Below are positions 1 to 5,990 of a stretch of 7,724 bases of DNA, in pieces. Source of the stretch: an uncultured bacterium (GTDB lineage: Bacteria; Bacillota; Clostridia; TANB77; CAG-508). The notes below the pieces were generated by a model. That model did not search any database. It saw only the letters and a list, made by a program, of their open reading frames with translations, and had not been told where the DNA came from. Numbering within the stretch: the first letter of the stretch is position 1; each line of letters begins with the position of its first letter. The position numbers and the translations under genes were made by a program. The DNA lies in assembly GCA_905215845.1 (NCBI GenBank), contig CAJMRU010000039.1:1-7724 (forward strand), in the 5' to 3' direction.

Positions 1-604
1 CCATTGTTTCTTTACCATATTCATTGATAAAATATTGTGTATCTCTTTCTCTTGTTTGTTCTTCTTGATATTTTAAACCATTGGCAGAATAACAAGTATA
101 TAAAACTTTAATTCTAGTATCGCCATTTTTTAGCATATCTGTCCATTCTACTTCAATTGGTTTATAATCATGTTTTAATCTATTATCATACAAACTAAAA
201 AAGCCCTTTTCTTCACAATATTTATCAATGTAATAATCATCAGTAAGTTCAATGTCATCTATATCTTTATTAAATTCTTGCAATAGTTTTACTATGTCAT
301 CTTTTGTATGCGAATATTCATATAGTGGCTTTCTATCATAATCAGAAAATTCCTGTGTATAATTTTTAAAAAAATCTTCTGGTATATCAACTCTAAAACA
401 ACTATCGAAATAAATATATTCTGGATTTGGATACATTTTTTCATATTCCTTTTGAGAACATGAAGTATATCTCTTGTCTGGTCTTCTTCCCTGCATTATT
501 TCAACAAATAAGTATTTTCCATCTTCTGTTGGTACAATACCTCTTATTCTGTGATTTCTTGTTTTATCTATATCCATCCCCATTTTCACCATTTTAACTT
601 TCAA
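1..604 (-). CDS. unrecognised protein, last gene of the ICE operon, 3' end beyond window
   Basis: An open frame of 201 codons with no stop runs to the left edge, so the C-terminus is missing. I chose the TTG at 602-604 as start because GGAGG lies about 9 bases upstream; in-frame ATG codons a few residues later are alternatives but have no comparable site. The product begins LKVKMVKMGMDIDKTRNHRI and is soluble-looking. It is rich in charged and aromatic residues (many Tyr, Asp, Lys), with no signal peptide or membrane segment in the visible part. It starts 18 bases after the NlpC/P60 gene, in the same orientation, so it belongs to the same transcript. I do not recognise the family. From its position it is probably an accessory gene of the conjugative element, but no function can be assigned from sequence. 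Confidence 0.75.
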   Translation of the reverse strand, partial: MKVKMVKMGMDIDKTRNHRIRGIVPTEDGKYLFVEIMQGRRPDKRYTSCSQKEYEKMYPNPEYIYFDSCFRVDIPEDFFKNYTQEFSDYDRKPLYEYSHTKDDIVKLLQEFNKDIDDIELTDDYYIDKYCEEKGFFSLYDNRLKHDYKPIEVEWTDMLKNGDTRIKVLYTCYSANGLKYQEEQTRERDTQYFINEYGKETM

Positions 605-622
605 ATATTATAACCTCCAATC

Positions 623-1913
623 TTATTCTTTTAACCTTCCAAAGCCATAAAAATGCTCACCATTCCACCAACCATTATTATATTTTCTAATCTTTACACC
701 TTCTGGATTTCCTCCAGTATCAATTACCCATTCTGCTGTTTCATTATTTATAGTTAATTCTCCCATATAAATACCAACATGAGATATACTTCCAGGTTCT
801 CCTGTATCGTATGTATCTTTTAGAAAAATTAAATCTCCTGCTTTTCTATCAGTTACTTCTATTGGATTACAATAATTTGTATAAATACCCTGTGCTCCGA
901 GTATTTGGAATCACTTTTATACCAGCATGTGCTAAACAATGAATCGTCCAACTAGAACAATCATAGTATTCCATACAAGTATCGTGTGATAAATTACTAT
1001 GATCCATTAAATAAGGTTTTCCCATATTTTTTAAAAACTCATTATATATTGCTTGTAATTTCTCATCTTCTATTACTATTATCATTGAAGAGATATCATC
1101 AAAATTTATATCATCTGCCTCGTGAGTAGTTTTAAAATTAAAGAAATTTCCAATTGCTGCAATTATAATTATTATTATAACTACTGGTGCAATTGAAGGT
1201 AACATTGACAATAAAAGTTTTACTGCCTCTGCTACAATTTTCATAGCAACTTTTGTAGCTTTTACAACAATATTAGTTGTTTCTTTAACTACTTTTTTTG
1301 TTGCCTTAACCCCAGTTTTTCTAACAATATTTGTAGTCTTTGATGTTACTTTATCTGCAACTTTTCTCGCTGGTTTTGTCATTATTCTACTAGAACTTTT
1401 TTCAAAGCTCTTTAATCCGCCTTCATTTGTTGCAGTATTTAATGTTTTACCTGTTTTAACAAATCTATTCACAGTATTATTAATAACTTTAATACCTTTT
1501 ATTGCAGTAGAAATTTTGCTATTTATTTTTCCCTTTTTAGAGCCTAAATCCTTAACTTCATTTTCTTTTTCTACTGCATCTTCAAGTGTTTCATCTGTAT
1601 TCATAGTTTTTAATCTTCCTGTATTTTGATTAGAAATTAATTTATTTTTATTGTTGGTTTGAATATCTGTATAGTCATCTACTTTGGTTTGTATTTTGTT
1701 TATTTTTTCTTCCGTATCTTCTACAACACTATTATCTACATTTGTTTCAAGTCTTGTATCTTGATTTTCTTCTCCTGCAATTTTATTTACCTGTTCTGCA
1801 TACCATTTATTAATTTGATTAGCACTATCCAATAGTGCATTTGTACCTTTATTTAAGGTGTTTGAATAACTACTTAATGAGTTTGCTACATCTTTTCCAT
1901 TTTCGTTTGCCAC
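623..1913 (-). pseudogene. membrane-anchored NlpC/P60 peptidoglycan hydrolase of a conjugative element, frameshifted
   Basis: The start is a GTG at 1911-1913 with AGGAG 7 bases upstream. The first frame gives 348 aa ending at 867. Residues 1-130 are polar and coiled-coil-like, 130-230 are Lys/Thr-rich and amphipathic with TTNIV occurring twice, and 233-257 form a transmembrane segment with an isoleucine run. An extracellular NlpC/P60 domain follows, with catalytic Cys319 in the motif YDCSSW. The frame then breaks near 897-899. The rest of the domain (GAQGIYTNYC..., catalytic His in GSISHVGIYMG, end at GFGRLKE) lies in another frame from 898 to 623. One extra base, or two lost, would explain this; the joined product would be about 429 aa. 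In ICEs such hydrolases open local holes in the wall for the mating channel, and placement directly after VirB4 fits that role. As read, the His half of the active site is lost, so the product should be inactive unless the break is an error or ribosomes shift. Confidence 0.85.
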
Positions 1914-1916
1914 TTT

Positions 1917-2231
1917 TTAACTCCTATTTAATTGCATATTAGAAGTTTGATTAATTTGATATATGTAAAATTCTTTAGAAACTTGGTTTCTAAATGCAAC
2001 TTTATCTTCTCCATAAACAATAATGCCTTGTCCAGCAGGAGAATCTATAACATATTTTGCTTCCTCATCACTTATATCAAATATTTTACATATAGCTGGT
2101 AAGTCTAATGGCTTTTGTTTTAATATCATTGCAAACTCTGAATTAGATAATATTTTGCAACCTTGTTCATTTTTAATTACATCTGCAATATTCTGTGTAA
2201 TTATAGTAGGAATTGCATTTTCTTTCCTAAT
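1917..2231 (-). pseudogene. C-terminal remnant of a VirB4/TraE-type conjugation ATPase
   Basis: About 105 residues match the end of VirB4-type ATPases as I know the family: IPTIITQNIADVI (compare the usual 'G.PTxITQNxEDLL'), then ILSNSEFAMILKQ, then a segment ISDEEAKYVIDSPAGQGIIVYG and a closing FYIYQIN. The Walker A, Walker B and whole N-terminal part, normally several hundred residues, are absent. The frame can be followed upstream to a TTG at 2268-2270, but that stretch is only the out-of-frame reading of the neighbouring membrane-protein gene. Homology begins at about RKENAIPT, at 2226-2231, exactly where the neighbour's stop codon (2227-2229) sits. I therefore read this as a deletion scar. 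It ends 3 bases before the NlpC/P60 GTG start, and its last codons carry that gene's ribosome binding site. It cannot power secretion by itself. Confidence 0.85.
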
Positions 2232-2556
2232 TGTTATTAATGTTATCACTTTTACTTGCTGTTTCTGCAACAGGTGTTGTTAGCTCTTTTGCTGTTTCTT
2301 CATTTTGTATTGTTTCTGCTATTTGTTCTTCTGATTCTGTATTACTTTCCTCTAGTTTTTGCTCTTCTTCTACAATAAAGTTTTCTGTATTTTCTTCATC
2401 ATTATCAATTTCTACACTTGATAAATCATTTTCTAATATAGAATTTTCACTAGCTTGTATGTTAGGTATTTTATTTCTAATTACACAATAACTTATAACA
2501 CCAATTATAACTAACAAAACACTTATTATTGATATTATTATAATTTTCTTCTTCAT
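2227..2556 (-). CDS. single-pass membrane protein with acidic low-complexity tail, probably truncated
   Basis: This is a 109-aa product starting at ATG 2554-2556, with AAAGGGGTGG ending 6 bases upstream, a strong site. Residues 2-26 (KKK followed by about 20 hydrophobic residues) form an N-terminal membrane anchor, with no lipobox cysteine in the expected place. From residue 30 on the chain is acidic and low complexity (Glu, Asn, Thr, Ser), as expected of an extracellular spacer. It stops without any folded domain, directly at the junction with the VirB4 remnant. The gene just upstream has the same layout but ends in a compact domain, so this one has probably lost its C-terminal part in the same deletion that removed most of VirB4. 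Orientation and spacing place it in the ICE operon. Its function is unknown; an accessory surface component of the conjugation apparatus is a guess from context. Confidence 0.7.
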   Translation of the reverse strand: MKKKIIIISIISVLLVIIGVISYCVIRNKIPNIQASENSILENDLSSVEIDNDEENTENFIVEEEQKLEESNTESEEQIAETIQNEETAKELTTPVAETASKSDNINNN

Positions 2557-2622
2557 AAAAGACCACCCCTTTATTTAAGAATAACGTGTTCTTTTAAATT
2601 TGTCAGCCCTTTTTAGCAAATT

Positions 2623-3168
2623 TTAATAAAAAGTTACTCTCATTCCTAAATAAATGCCTTCATCATCTTTTATAGGAGTACATTCTCCTGCATGTCCACT
2701 TGATTTTAAATAATCCTGTGCAGCTTGTGTTACATTCTCCATTGTATAACCATCAGTAAATAAGAAATTTTTATTGGCTGGTTTAGAAGATACTTGTTCA
2801 GTTTTTGTTTCTGGTTGTTTATTAGAAGAATTACTTTCTTGTTTTGTAGTTTCTTCCTTAACTTCCGTTTTTTGAACTTCTGTATTTTCTTCTTTTTTAG
2901 TAGTAGTTTCATCTTTTGTTTCCTCTTTCTTTTCTTCTGTTTTTTGAGTTACATTTTCAACTTTAGTATTATTACTAACATCATTTACTACATTTTCTTG
3001 TGTAATATTCTCATTTGATACAATATCTACATTATTTTGTATTAAATACTTTTTAGCAGATGCACCGCCAATTATTATTACACAAATTATAATAAATACT
3101 ATTATTAGTCTTTTCTTTCGTAAATCTTTTAAATATAATTCTAAAATCTCTTGTTCCTTCTCGGTCAT
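2623..3168 (-). CDS. single-pass membrane protein with low-complexity spacer and small C-terminal domain
   Basis: I take the ATG at 3166-3168 as start (181 aa): it sits a few bases after GAGGTGG and 8 bases after the stop of the previous gene. A GTG four codons earlier is possible, but it would lie upstream of the ribosome site. Residues 1-20 are charged (TEKEQEILELYLKDLRKKR), and about 21-40 form a membrane segment (LIIVFIIICVIIIGG). Roughly 45-135 is a Glu/Lys/Thr/Asn-rich spacer with repeated KEE, KTE and TTK runs. The last 45 residues look folded: FLFTDGYTMENVTQAAQDYLKSSGHAGECTPIKDDEG broken here into FLFTDGYT, AAQDYLKSSG, GECTPI and YLGMRVTFY. The topology is cytoplasmic N-terminus, long outer stalk, small outer domain. 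I do not recognise the terminal domain. Its ICE position suggests a surface or mating-channel accessory. Confidence 0.75.
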   Translation of the reverse strand: MTEKEQEILELYLKDLRKKRLIIVFIIICVIIIGGASAKKYLIQNNVDIVSNENITQENVVNDVSNNTKVENVTQKTEEKKEETKDETTTKKEENTEVQKTEVKEETTKQESNSSNKQPETKTEQVSSKPANKNFLFTDGYTMENVTQAAQDYLKSSGHAGECTPIKDDEGIYLGMRVTFY

Positions 3169-3176
3169 AAACCACC

Positions 3177-3380
3177 TCACTTCAAACTATTTAGGTATTC
3201 TACCGAATCATTTTCTAGTTTTTCATATTCTTTCTTAAATGTGTATAGTTTTTTTAATTTAGAATCTATATCATTAATTTCATTTTTAATTTCTGATATT
3301 TTATCTACTTTTATTTGTTTCTGACTTTCAAACTTTTGTATTTTATTTAATATTTTCTTTAGCATATTTATATTACACAT
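3177..3380 (-). CDS. small coiled-coil protein of the ICE operon
   Basis: The product is about 67 aa and almost entirely predicted helix: Lys/Glu/Ile/Leu heptad-like spacing from ILNKIQKF through KLEND, with no cysteine cluster and no membrane segment. The start is taken at ATG 3378-3380, with AAGGA 5 bases upstream. A GTG one codon earlier and an internal ATG at residue 6-7 are alternatives. It begins 12 bases after the sortase stop and ends 8 bases before the next start, so all three are probably translated from one message. The family is not recognised. Small coiled-coil proteins in this position could be structural or adaptor parts of a conjugation locus, but nothing in the sequence identifies a partner. 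Confidence 0.6.
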   Translation of the reverse strand: MCNINMLKKILNKIQKFESQKQIKVDKISEIKNEINDIDSKLKKLYTFKKEYEKLENDSVEYLNSLK

Positions 3381-3392
3381 CACCTTCCTTTG

Positions 3393-4121
3393 TTAATTTA
3401 TCTCATTAAGTGTTGCAATAATATAATATCTTTGGTCTGTTGGTCTTGTTCTACTATTTATATATGAACAAGTTGATAATTTTACTATTTTATTTGTAAT
3501 TTCGACATTATCTACCTTTATCTGACTTGATTTTTTATAGTATTCTATTCTTTCATCAAAACTTAATTTTGAAATACTATTTTTTTCTGTCTCTATCCCT
3601 ATTGAATAGGCACTAAATATCACACCTTCATAGTTTTTATTTTGGGTATAAATTTTAATTTTTTGATGTGAAAATAAAAAGTCTTTATTAAGATATTTCC
3701 CAAGTGCCGAAAACATAGTTCCATTCTTCATATTGTGCCCATATAGTAAAGTTTCGCTATCATTAAATGGATTAATATCTAATGTAAAGATAGATCCATT
3801 ACTATTATACTTTTTTAAATAATTATGCCTTAAATAATATAGATTATCATTATCTTTAAGTATAGGATAGTTAATTTCTGTATTTTCTATTTCTATCCAT
3901 CCAATAATATCTTCATTTATAGACTTTAAATAATCCCAATCGATATTATTTTCTTTTTTGCTAGAATATTCTATAAATACTTCATCTATTAAATCATTTA
4001 TATCTTCATTGTTTGAATTACATTCTAAATAGTCTTTTACGAATATATAACCTACTATTATTAAACTAATAAAACAAACAAGCACAATTATTGTAATTAA
4101 AATTTTCTTTAATCTATTCAT
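3393..4121 (-). CDS. srtB: class B sortase (cysteine transpeptidase)
   Basis: The product is 242 aa, normal for a class B sortase. Residues 7-28 form an N-terminal signal anchor, followed by a linker and the sortase fold. Recognisable elements are DIIGWIEIENTEINYPIL, the catalytic-His motif YGHNM (His129) followed by GTMFSALGKY, the catalytic-Cys motif LSTCSY (Cys218) and the conserved arginine in TDQRYYIIATL (Arg231). Class B sortases cut an NPQTN-like signal and join the protein to peptidoglycan or to a pilin partner outside the membrane. No substrate with such a signal is visible here, so the target lies outside the window or is lost. Sortases of this class occur in Clostridia ICEs. The start ATG is 16 bases after AGGAGGTGG, unusually far; no in-frame start lies closer, so initiation may be weak or the local sequence altered. 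It is the first gene of the minus-strand operon. Confidence 0.92.
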   Translation of the reverse strand: MNRLKKILITIIVLVCFISLIIVGYIFVKDYLECNSNNEDINDLIDEVFIEYSSKKENNIDWDYLKSINEDIIGWIEIENTEINYPILKDNDNLYYLRHNYLKKYNSNGSIFTLDINPFNDSETLLYGHNMKNGTMFSALGKYLNKDFLFSHQKIKIYTQNKNYEGVIFSAYSIGIETEKNSISKLSFDERIEYYKKSSQIKVDNVEITNKIVKLSTCSYINSRTRPTDQRYYIIATLNEIN

Positions 4122-4153
4122 ACCAAAGACTAAACTTCCACCTCCTAGTATAA

Positions 4154-4186
4154 TAATGTTAGTTTAAGAAAATTAACTTAACATTA
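4154..4186. repeat. long imperfect inverted repeat upstream of the sortase operon
   Basis: TAATGTTA (4154-4161) pairs perfectly with TAACATTA (4179-4186). After one wobble and one mismatch, four more pairs follow (TTAA/TTAA), closing a GAAAA loop. On the plus strand it is followed by a T-rich run (4187-4203), so it could act as a weak terminator in that direction. On the minus strand it lies just upstream of the sortase ribosome site and could be an operator or a leader hairpin. The sequence does not decide between these. Confidence 0.45.
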
Positions 4187-4205
4187 ATTATTTTTATTTT
4201 TTTCT

Positions 4206-4225
4206 ATGAGTTTTTCATAACTCAT
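4206..4225. repeat. short perfect hairpin ATGAGTT/AACTCAT
   Basis: A perfect 7-bp inverted repeat with a 6-base loop (TTTCAT) lies between the sortase operon and the left end of the insertion sequence. Plus-strand T residues precede it and none follow, so it is not a standard terminator in either direction. A protein-binding site for control of the minus-strand operon, or a target-site feature for the IS, is possible; neither is shown. Confidence 0.35.
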
Positions 4226-4246
4226 AATCTTTAATATAAAACCAAT

Positions 4247-4267
4247 TTATGGTAAAATTATTGTAAT
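4247..4267 (+). repeat. left sub-terminal inverted repeat of the IS
   Basis: TTATGGTAAAATTATTGTA plus two further bases match the reverse complement of 5663-5682 with two mismatches and one extra G. The repeat ends where the predicted RNA begins and overlaps its probable promoter. The match is good for AT-rich DNA and lies in the right place on both sides of the transposase. Confidence 0.6.
4250..4258 (+). promoter_or_regulatory. extended -10 promoter element for the guide RNA and transposase
   Basis: TGG directly followed by TAAAAT forms an extended -10 (TGn). A start point about 7 bases on, at 4265-4267, coincides with the first paired base of the RNA's closing stem. Any -35 at 4230-4235 (TTTAAT) is poor and would lie outside the element. 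In IS110-type elements a better promoter may form when the ends join in the circular intermediate; that is inferred here from the family. Confidence 0.4.
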
Positions 4268-4435
4268 GTTAGAGTGGTTTTAGCCGCCTCCTTGAGCATA
4301 AGGCTCTTTCCTAAGACTAAAGCCTCTACTTTACACTCGGATATTAATAAGTTGGATAAGTATTATTTTTCAATAATGACTTTTATTTGTCGCTAGGTTA
4401 TATTTGTGTAAAGAGATTGAGGGTTTCCTCTAACA
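4267..4435 (+). ncRNA. candidate bridge RNA (seekRNA) of the IS110-family element
   Basis: This stretch folds into one closed multi-branch structure, found by eye. The closing stem is TGTTAGAG (4267-4274) with CTCTAACA (4428-4435), 8 pairs. The second stem is GGTTTTAG (4276-4283) with CTAAAGCC (4317-4324), one G-U pair, around a 33-base loop containing GAGC/GCTC. The third stem is CTTTACAC (4329-4336) with GTGTAAAG (4406-4413), extended by TCT/AGA past a bulged A. Inside it a 10-pair hairpin (4358-4367 with 4372-4382, one bulged G) sits above a large internal loop (4337-4357 and 4383-4405). At 169 bases, upstream of the transposase, with internal loops that could hold split guides, it matches what is known of IS110 bridge RNAs. 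I could not assign the donor and target guides with confidence. Confidence 0.65.
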
Positions 4436-4458
4436 AAAATTAGAAAGGGTGTATTATT

Positions 4459-5636
4459 ATGTTTTATTTAGGTATTGATATTGCAAAAGTTAATCATGTA
4501 GCTTCTTTAATTGATGAAGATGGCTCTATTTTAGTTAAAGCCATTAAATTTACTAATTCCAATGAAGGTTTAGAAAAATTAATTGACTCTATTAGTAATT
4601 ATGACCAATCTCAAATCTATTGCGCTATGGAAGCTACTGGAACTTATTGGCTTTCTCTATTTTCTGCACTTACTGATAAAGGTTTTAATGTTTCTGTTTT
4701 TAATCCTTATCAAATAAAATCTTTTAGAGGTGCTTATTCTAATCGTAAGCAAAAAAATGATGTTATTGATTCAATAATTATTGCTAATTTTTTAAGTTTT
4801 AATGGTATTGAGCAAACATCTCTACCTAATGATGATTTACTTGCTTTGAAAAATTTAACAAGGTACAGGAGAAACCTTGTGGATAATATTTCTAAAGCAA
4901 AAATTCAAATTAAAGGCATCCTTAACAAAGTTTTTCCTGAATATTCAGATGTTTTTTCTGATACATTTGGCGAAGCTTCAAAACAAATTTTACTTAATTG
5001 CCCAACTCCAAGTGAAGTTGTAAATTTTAATACTAAAAAACTGGCAAATCTCTTAAAAAAAGCGTCTAAAGGTAGACATGGAACAGATACCGTTCGTAAA
5101 GTAAAAGATTTAGCTAAAAATTCTTTTGGTATCAAATTTACTGGCGATGCTTGTTCTTTTGAAATTAAGCAACTTGTAAATCAAATTATCTTTCTTGAAA
5201 ATCAAGTAGATGAATTAAATCTAAAAATTAAAGAAATTTATTCTAAATTTGATAGTCATTTAGAAAGTATTCCTGGTATTGGAAAAAAATAGCACCTGTT
5301 ATACTAGCTGAAATTGGGGATATTCATAATTTTAATTCTCCAAATAAACTAACAGCTTTTGCTGGTATTGATCCATCTGAAAATCAATCTGGCAATAAAA
5401 AGTCTACTGATGGAAAAACTTCAAAAAGAGGTTCTCCATACTTAAGACATGCTATCTATCAAGCTGCTTTCATTGCATCAAATAATGACCCAGTAATGCA
5501 TGAATATTATGTTAAAAAGCGTTCACAAGGTAAACATCATTATGTTGCTTTGGCTGGTGTAGAGCGTAAACTACTTGGAATTATTTTCCATGTTTTAAAA
5601 GAAAATAGAGATTATCGACCTTCAAAATTTTCATAA
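4459..5636 (+). CDS. IS110-family transposase (DEDD recombinase), split at an A7 tract
   Basis: The start is ATG 4459 with AAAGGGTG 7 bases upstream. Frame one gives 277 aa with the RuvC-like DEDD catalytic set: Asp7 (YLGIDIAK), Glu58 (CAMEATGTY), Asp101 and Asp104 (KNDVIDS). A coiled-coil-rich middle follows, ending at SIPGIGKK and a TAG at 5290-5292. The family continues in the -1 frame from 5289 for 115 aa: IAPVILAEIGDI, AFAGIDPSENQSG and KRGSPYLRHA with the catalytic serine (about Ser326), ending at TAA 5634-5636. The joined protein is about 392 aa, normal for IS110. The break is at A AAA AAA then TAG, a perfect -1 slippery heptamer in the zero frame. It could therefore be programmed frameshifting, transcript slippage, a disabling mutation or a homopolymer error. 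The enzyme cuts and joins DNA guided by the element's RNA. It is unrelated in codon style to the flanking genes (more T-ending codons), as expected of a separate mobile unit. Confidence 0.9.
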
Positions 5637-5662
5637 TATACATAATTTCTAATTTTCAATGT

Positions 5663-5682
5663 ACTACAATAACTTTACATAA
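5663..5682 (-). repeat. right sub-terminal inverted repeat of the IS
   Basis: Read on the minus strand this is TTATGTAAAGTTATTGTA plus two bases, the partner of 4247-4267. It lies 26 bases after the transposase stop, leaving only a short right-end non-coding part. This agrees with the guide RNA being in the left end. Confidence 0.6.
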
Positions 5683-5746
5683 CTTTAACATTTTTGCTAA
5701 AGTCTTTTTGTGGTGTATAAAATATTATTTTAAATTTTTTAAGAAA

Positions 5747-5767
5747 AACTATTGACTTTTAATAGTT
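5747..5767 (-). terminator. weak terminator-like hairpin
   Basis: AACTATT (5747-5753) and AATAGTT (5761-5767) form a perfect 7-bp stem around GACTTTT. On the minus strand the stem is followed by a T-rich run (TTTCTT after the last stem T residues). The stem is AT-rich and no minus-strand gene lies upstream, so function is doubtful. Confidence 0.25.
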
Positions 5768-5810
5768 GGTCTTTCAAGTATGCCTATGGGTGGGAGGAGT
5801 ATTAATTTAA

Positions 5811-5856
5811 TTGTTAACAAAAATATTATATAACAATAGTTAACAAAATGCAATAG
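5811..5856. repeat. repeated GTTAACAAAA motifs, operator-like
   Basis: GTTAACAAAA occurs at 5813-5822 and 5839-5848, 26 bases apart start to start. The first copy sits in the perfect palindrome TTGTTAACAA (5811-5820), and CAATAG is also repeated (5834-5839 and 5851-5856). Evenly spaced copies on roughly the same helix face, about 80-120 bases upstream of the promoter, suggest a regulator binding region, but the regulator is not in the window. Confidence 0.4.
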
Positions 5857-5936
5857 TTTTCAAAAGGAAACTTAAAAAATTTATTTGTACAATAAGATGT
5901 AGAAAATTATGAAAACTTGTAATATCAATGAATTGC

Positions 5937-5965
5937 TAGACTTTTTACAGAAAATGTGATATGAT
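5937..5965 (+). promoter_or_regulatory. extended -10 promoter of the DUF6414-like/AAA+ operon
   Basis: TAGACT (5937-5942) as -35, a 17-base spacer, and TATGAT (5960-5965) preceded by TGA, an extended -10. The transcript would start near 5972, giving a short leader containing the GAGGAGG ribosome site (5978-5984), 6 bases before the ATG. Confidence 0.6.
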
Positions 5966-5990
5966 TTGACAAAGTAAGAGGAGGACAAAA

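Larger units (their letters stand above)
4247..5682 (+). mobile_element. IS110-family insertion sequence with sub-terminal inverted repeats
   Basis: The unit contains, in order, a left inverted repeat, a structured non-coding region of about 190 bases, a DEDD/serine transposase (4459-5636) and a right inverted repeat. The outer limits are given by the inverted repeats; the true ends may lie a few bases further out, since IS110-type elements do not leave a clear target duplication and none is visible here. The insertion lies between the ICE operon promoter region and the DUF6414-like operon. The non-coding region is upstream of the transposase, as in the IS110 subgroup, while the inverted repeats recall IS1111. 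Confidence 0.85.
5683..5990. other. gene-free AT-rich upstream region of the DUF6414-like operon
   Basis: I see no coding frame here. It holds an AT-rich stretch (5683-5746), a 7-bp hairpin (5747-5767), a purine-rich GGGTGGGAGGAG (5788-5799) that resembles a ribosome site but has no gene after it, two GTTAACAAAA copies (5813-5822 and 5839-5848) and the operon promoter (5937-5965). The left part may still belong to the insertion target or to debris of an earlier gene. Confidence 0.6.

Noticed and set aside
2232..2270. TTG at 2270 as a real start for the VirB4 remnant
   Set aside because: The first dozen residues are the out-of-frame reading of the neighbouring gene, and no ribosome site precedes the TTG.
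2023..2491. Plus-strand open frames over the VirB4 remnant and membrane-protein genes
   Set aside because: They are antisense to better-supported genes, have Cys/Ser/Phe-rich composition typical of reverse frames, and lack ribosome sites.
2730..3018. Lys-rich minus-strand and Phe-rich plus-strand frames within the low-complexity membrane protein
   Set aside because: They are artefacts of the repetitive Glu/Lys codons of the real gene in other frames.
3169..3180. GTG at 3178-3180 as start of the membrane protein
   Set aside because: The ribosome binding sequence lies after this GTG and fits the ATG at 3166-3168.
4187..4225. The ATGAGTT/AACTCAT hairpin as a rho-independent terminator
   Set aside because: The T tract precedes the hairpin on the plus strand and becomes an A tract on the minus strand, so neither orientation has a trailing U run.
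4905..5135. Minus-strand frame within the transposase
   Set aside because: It lies wholly opposite the conserved transposase, with no start signals or recognisable domain.
5770..5810. A riboswitch in the purine-rich region before the DUF6414-like gene
   Set aside because: I could not match it to any riboswitch consensus I know, and no stable paired core is evident.
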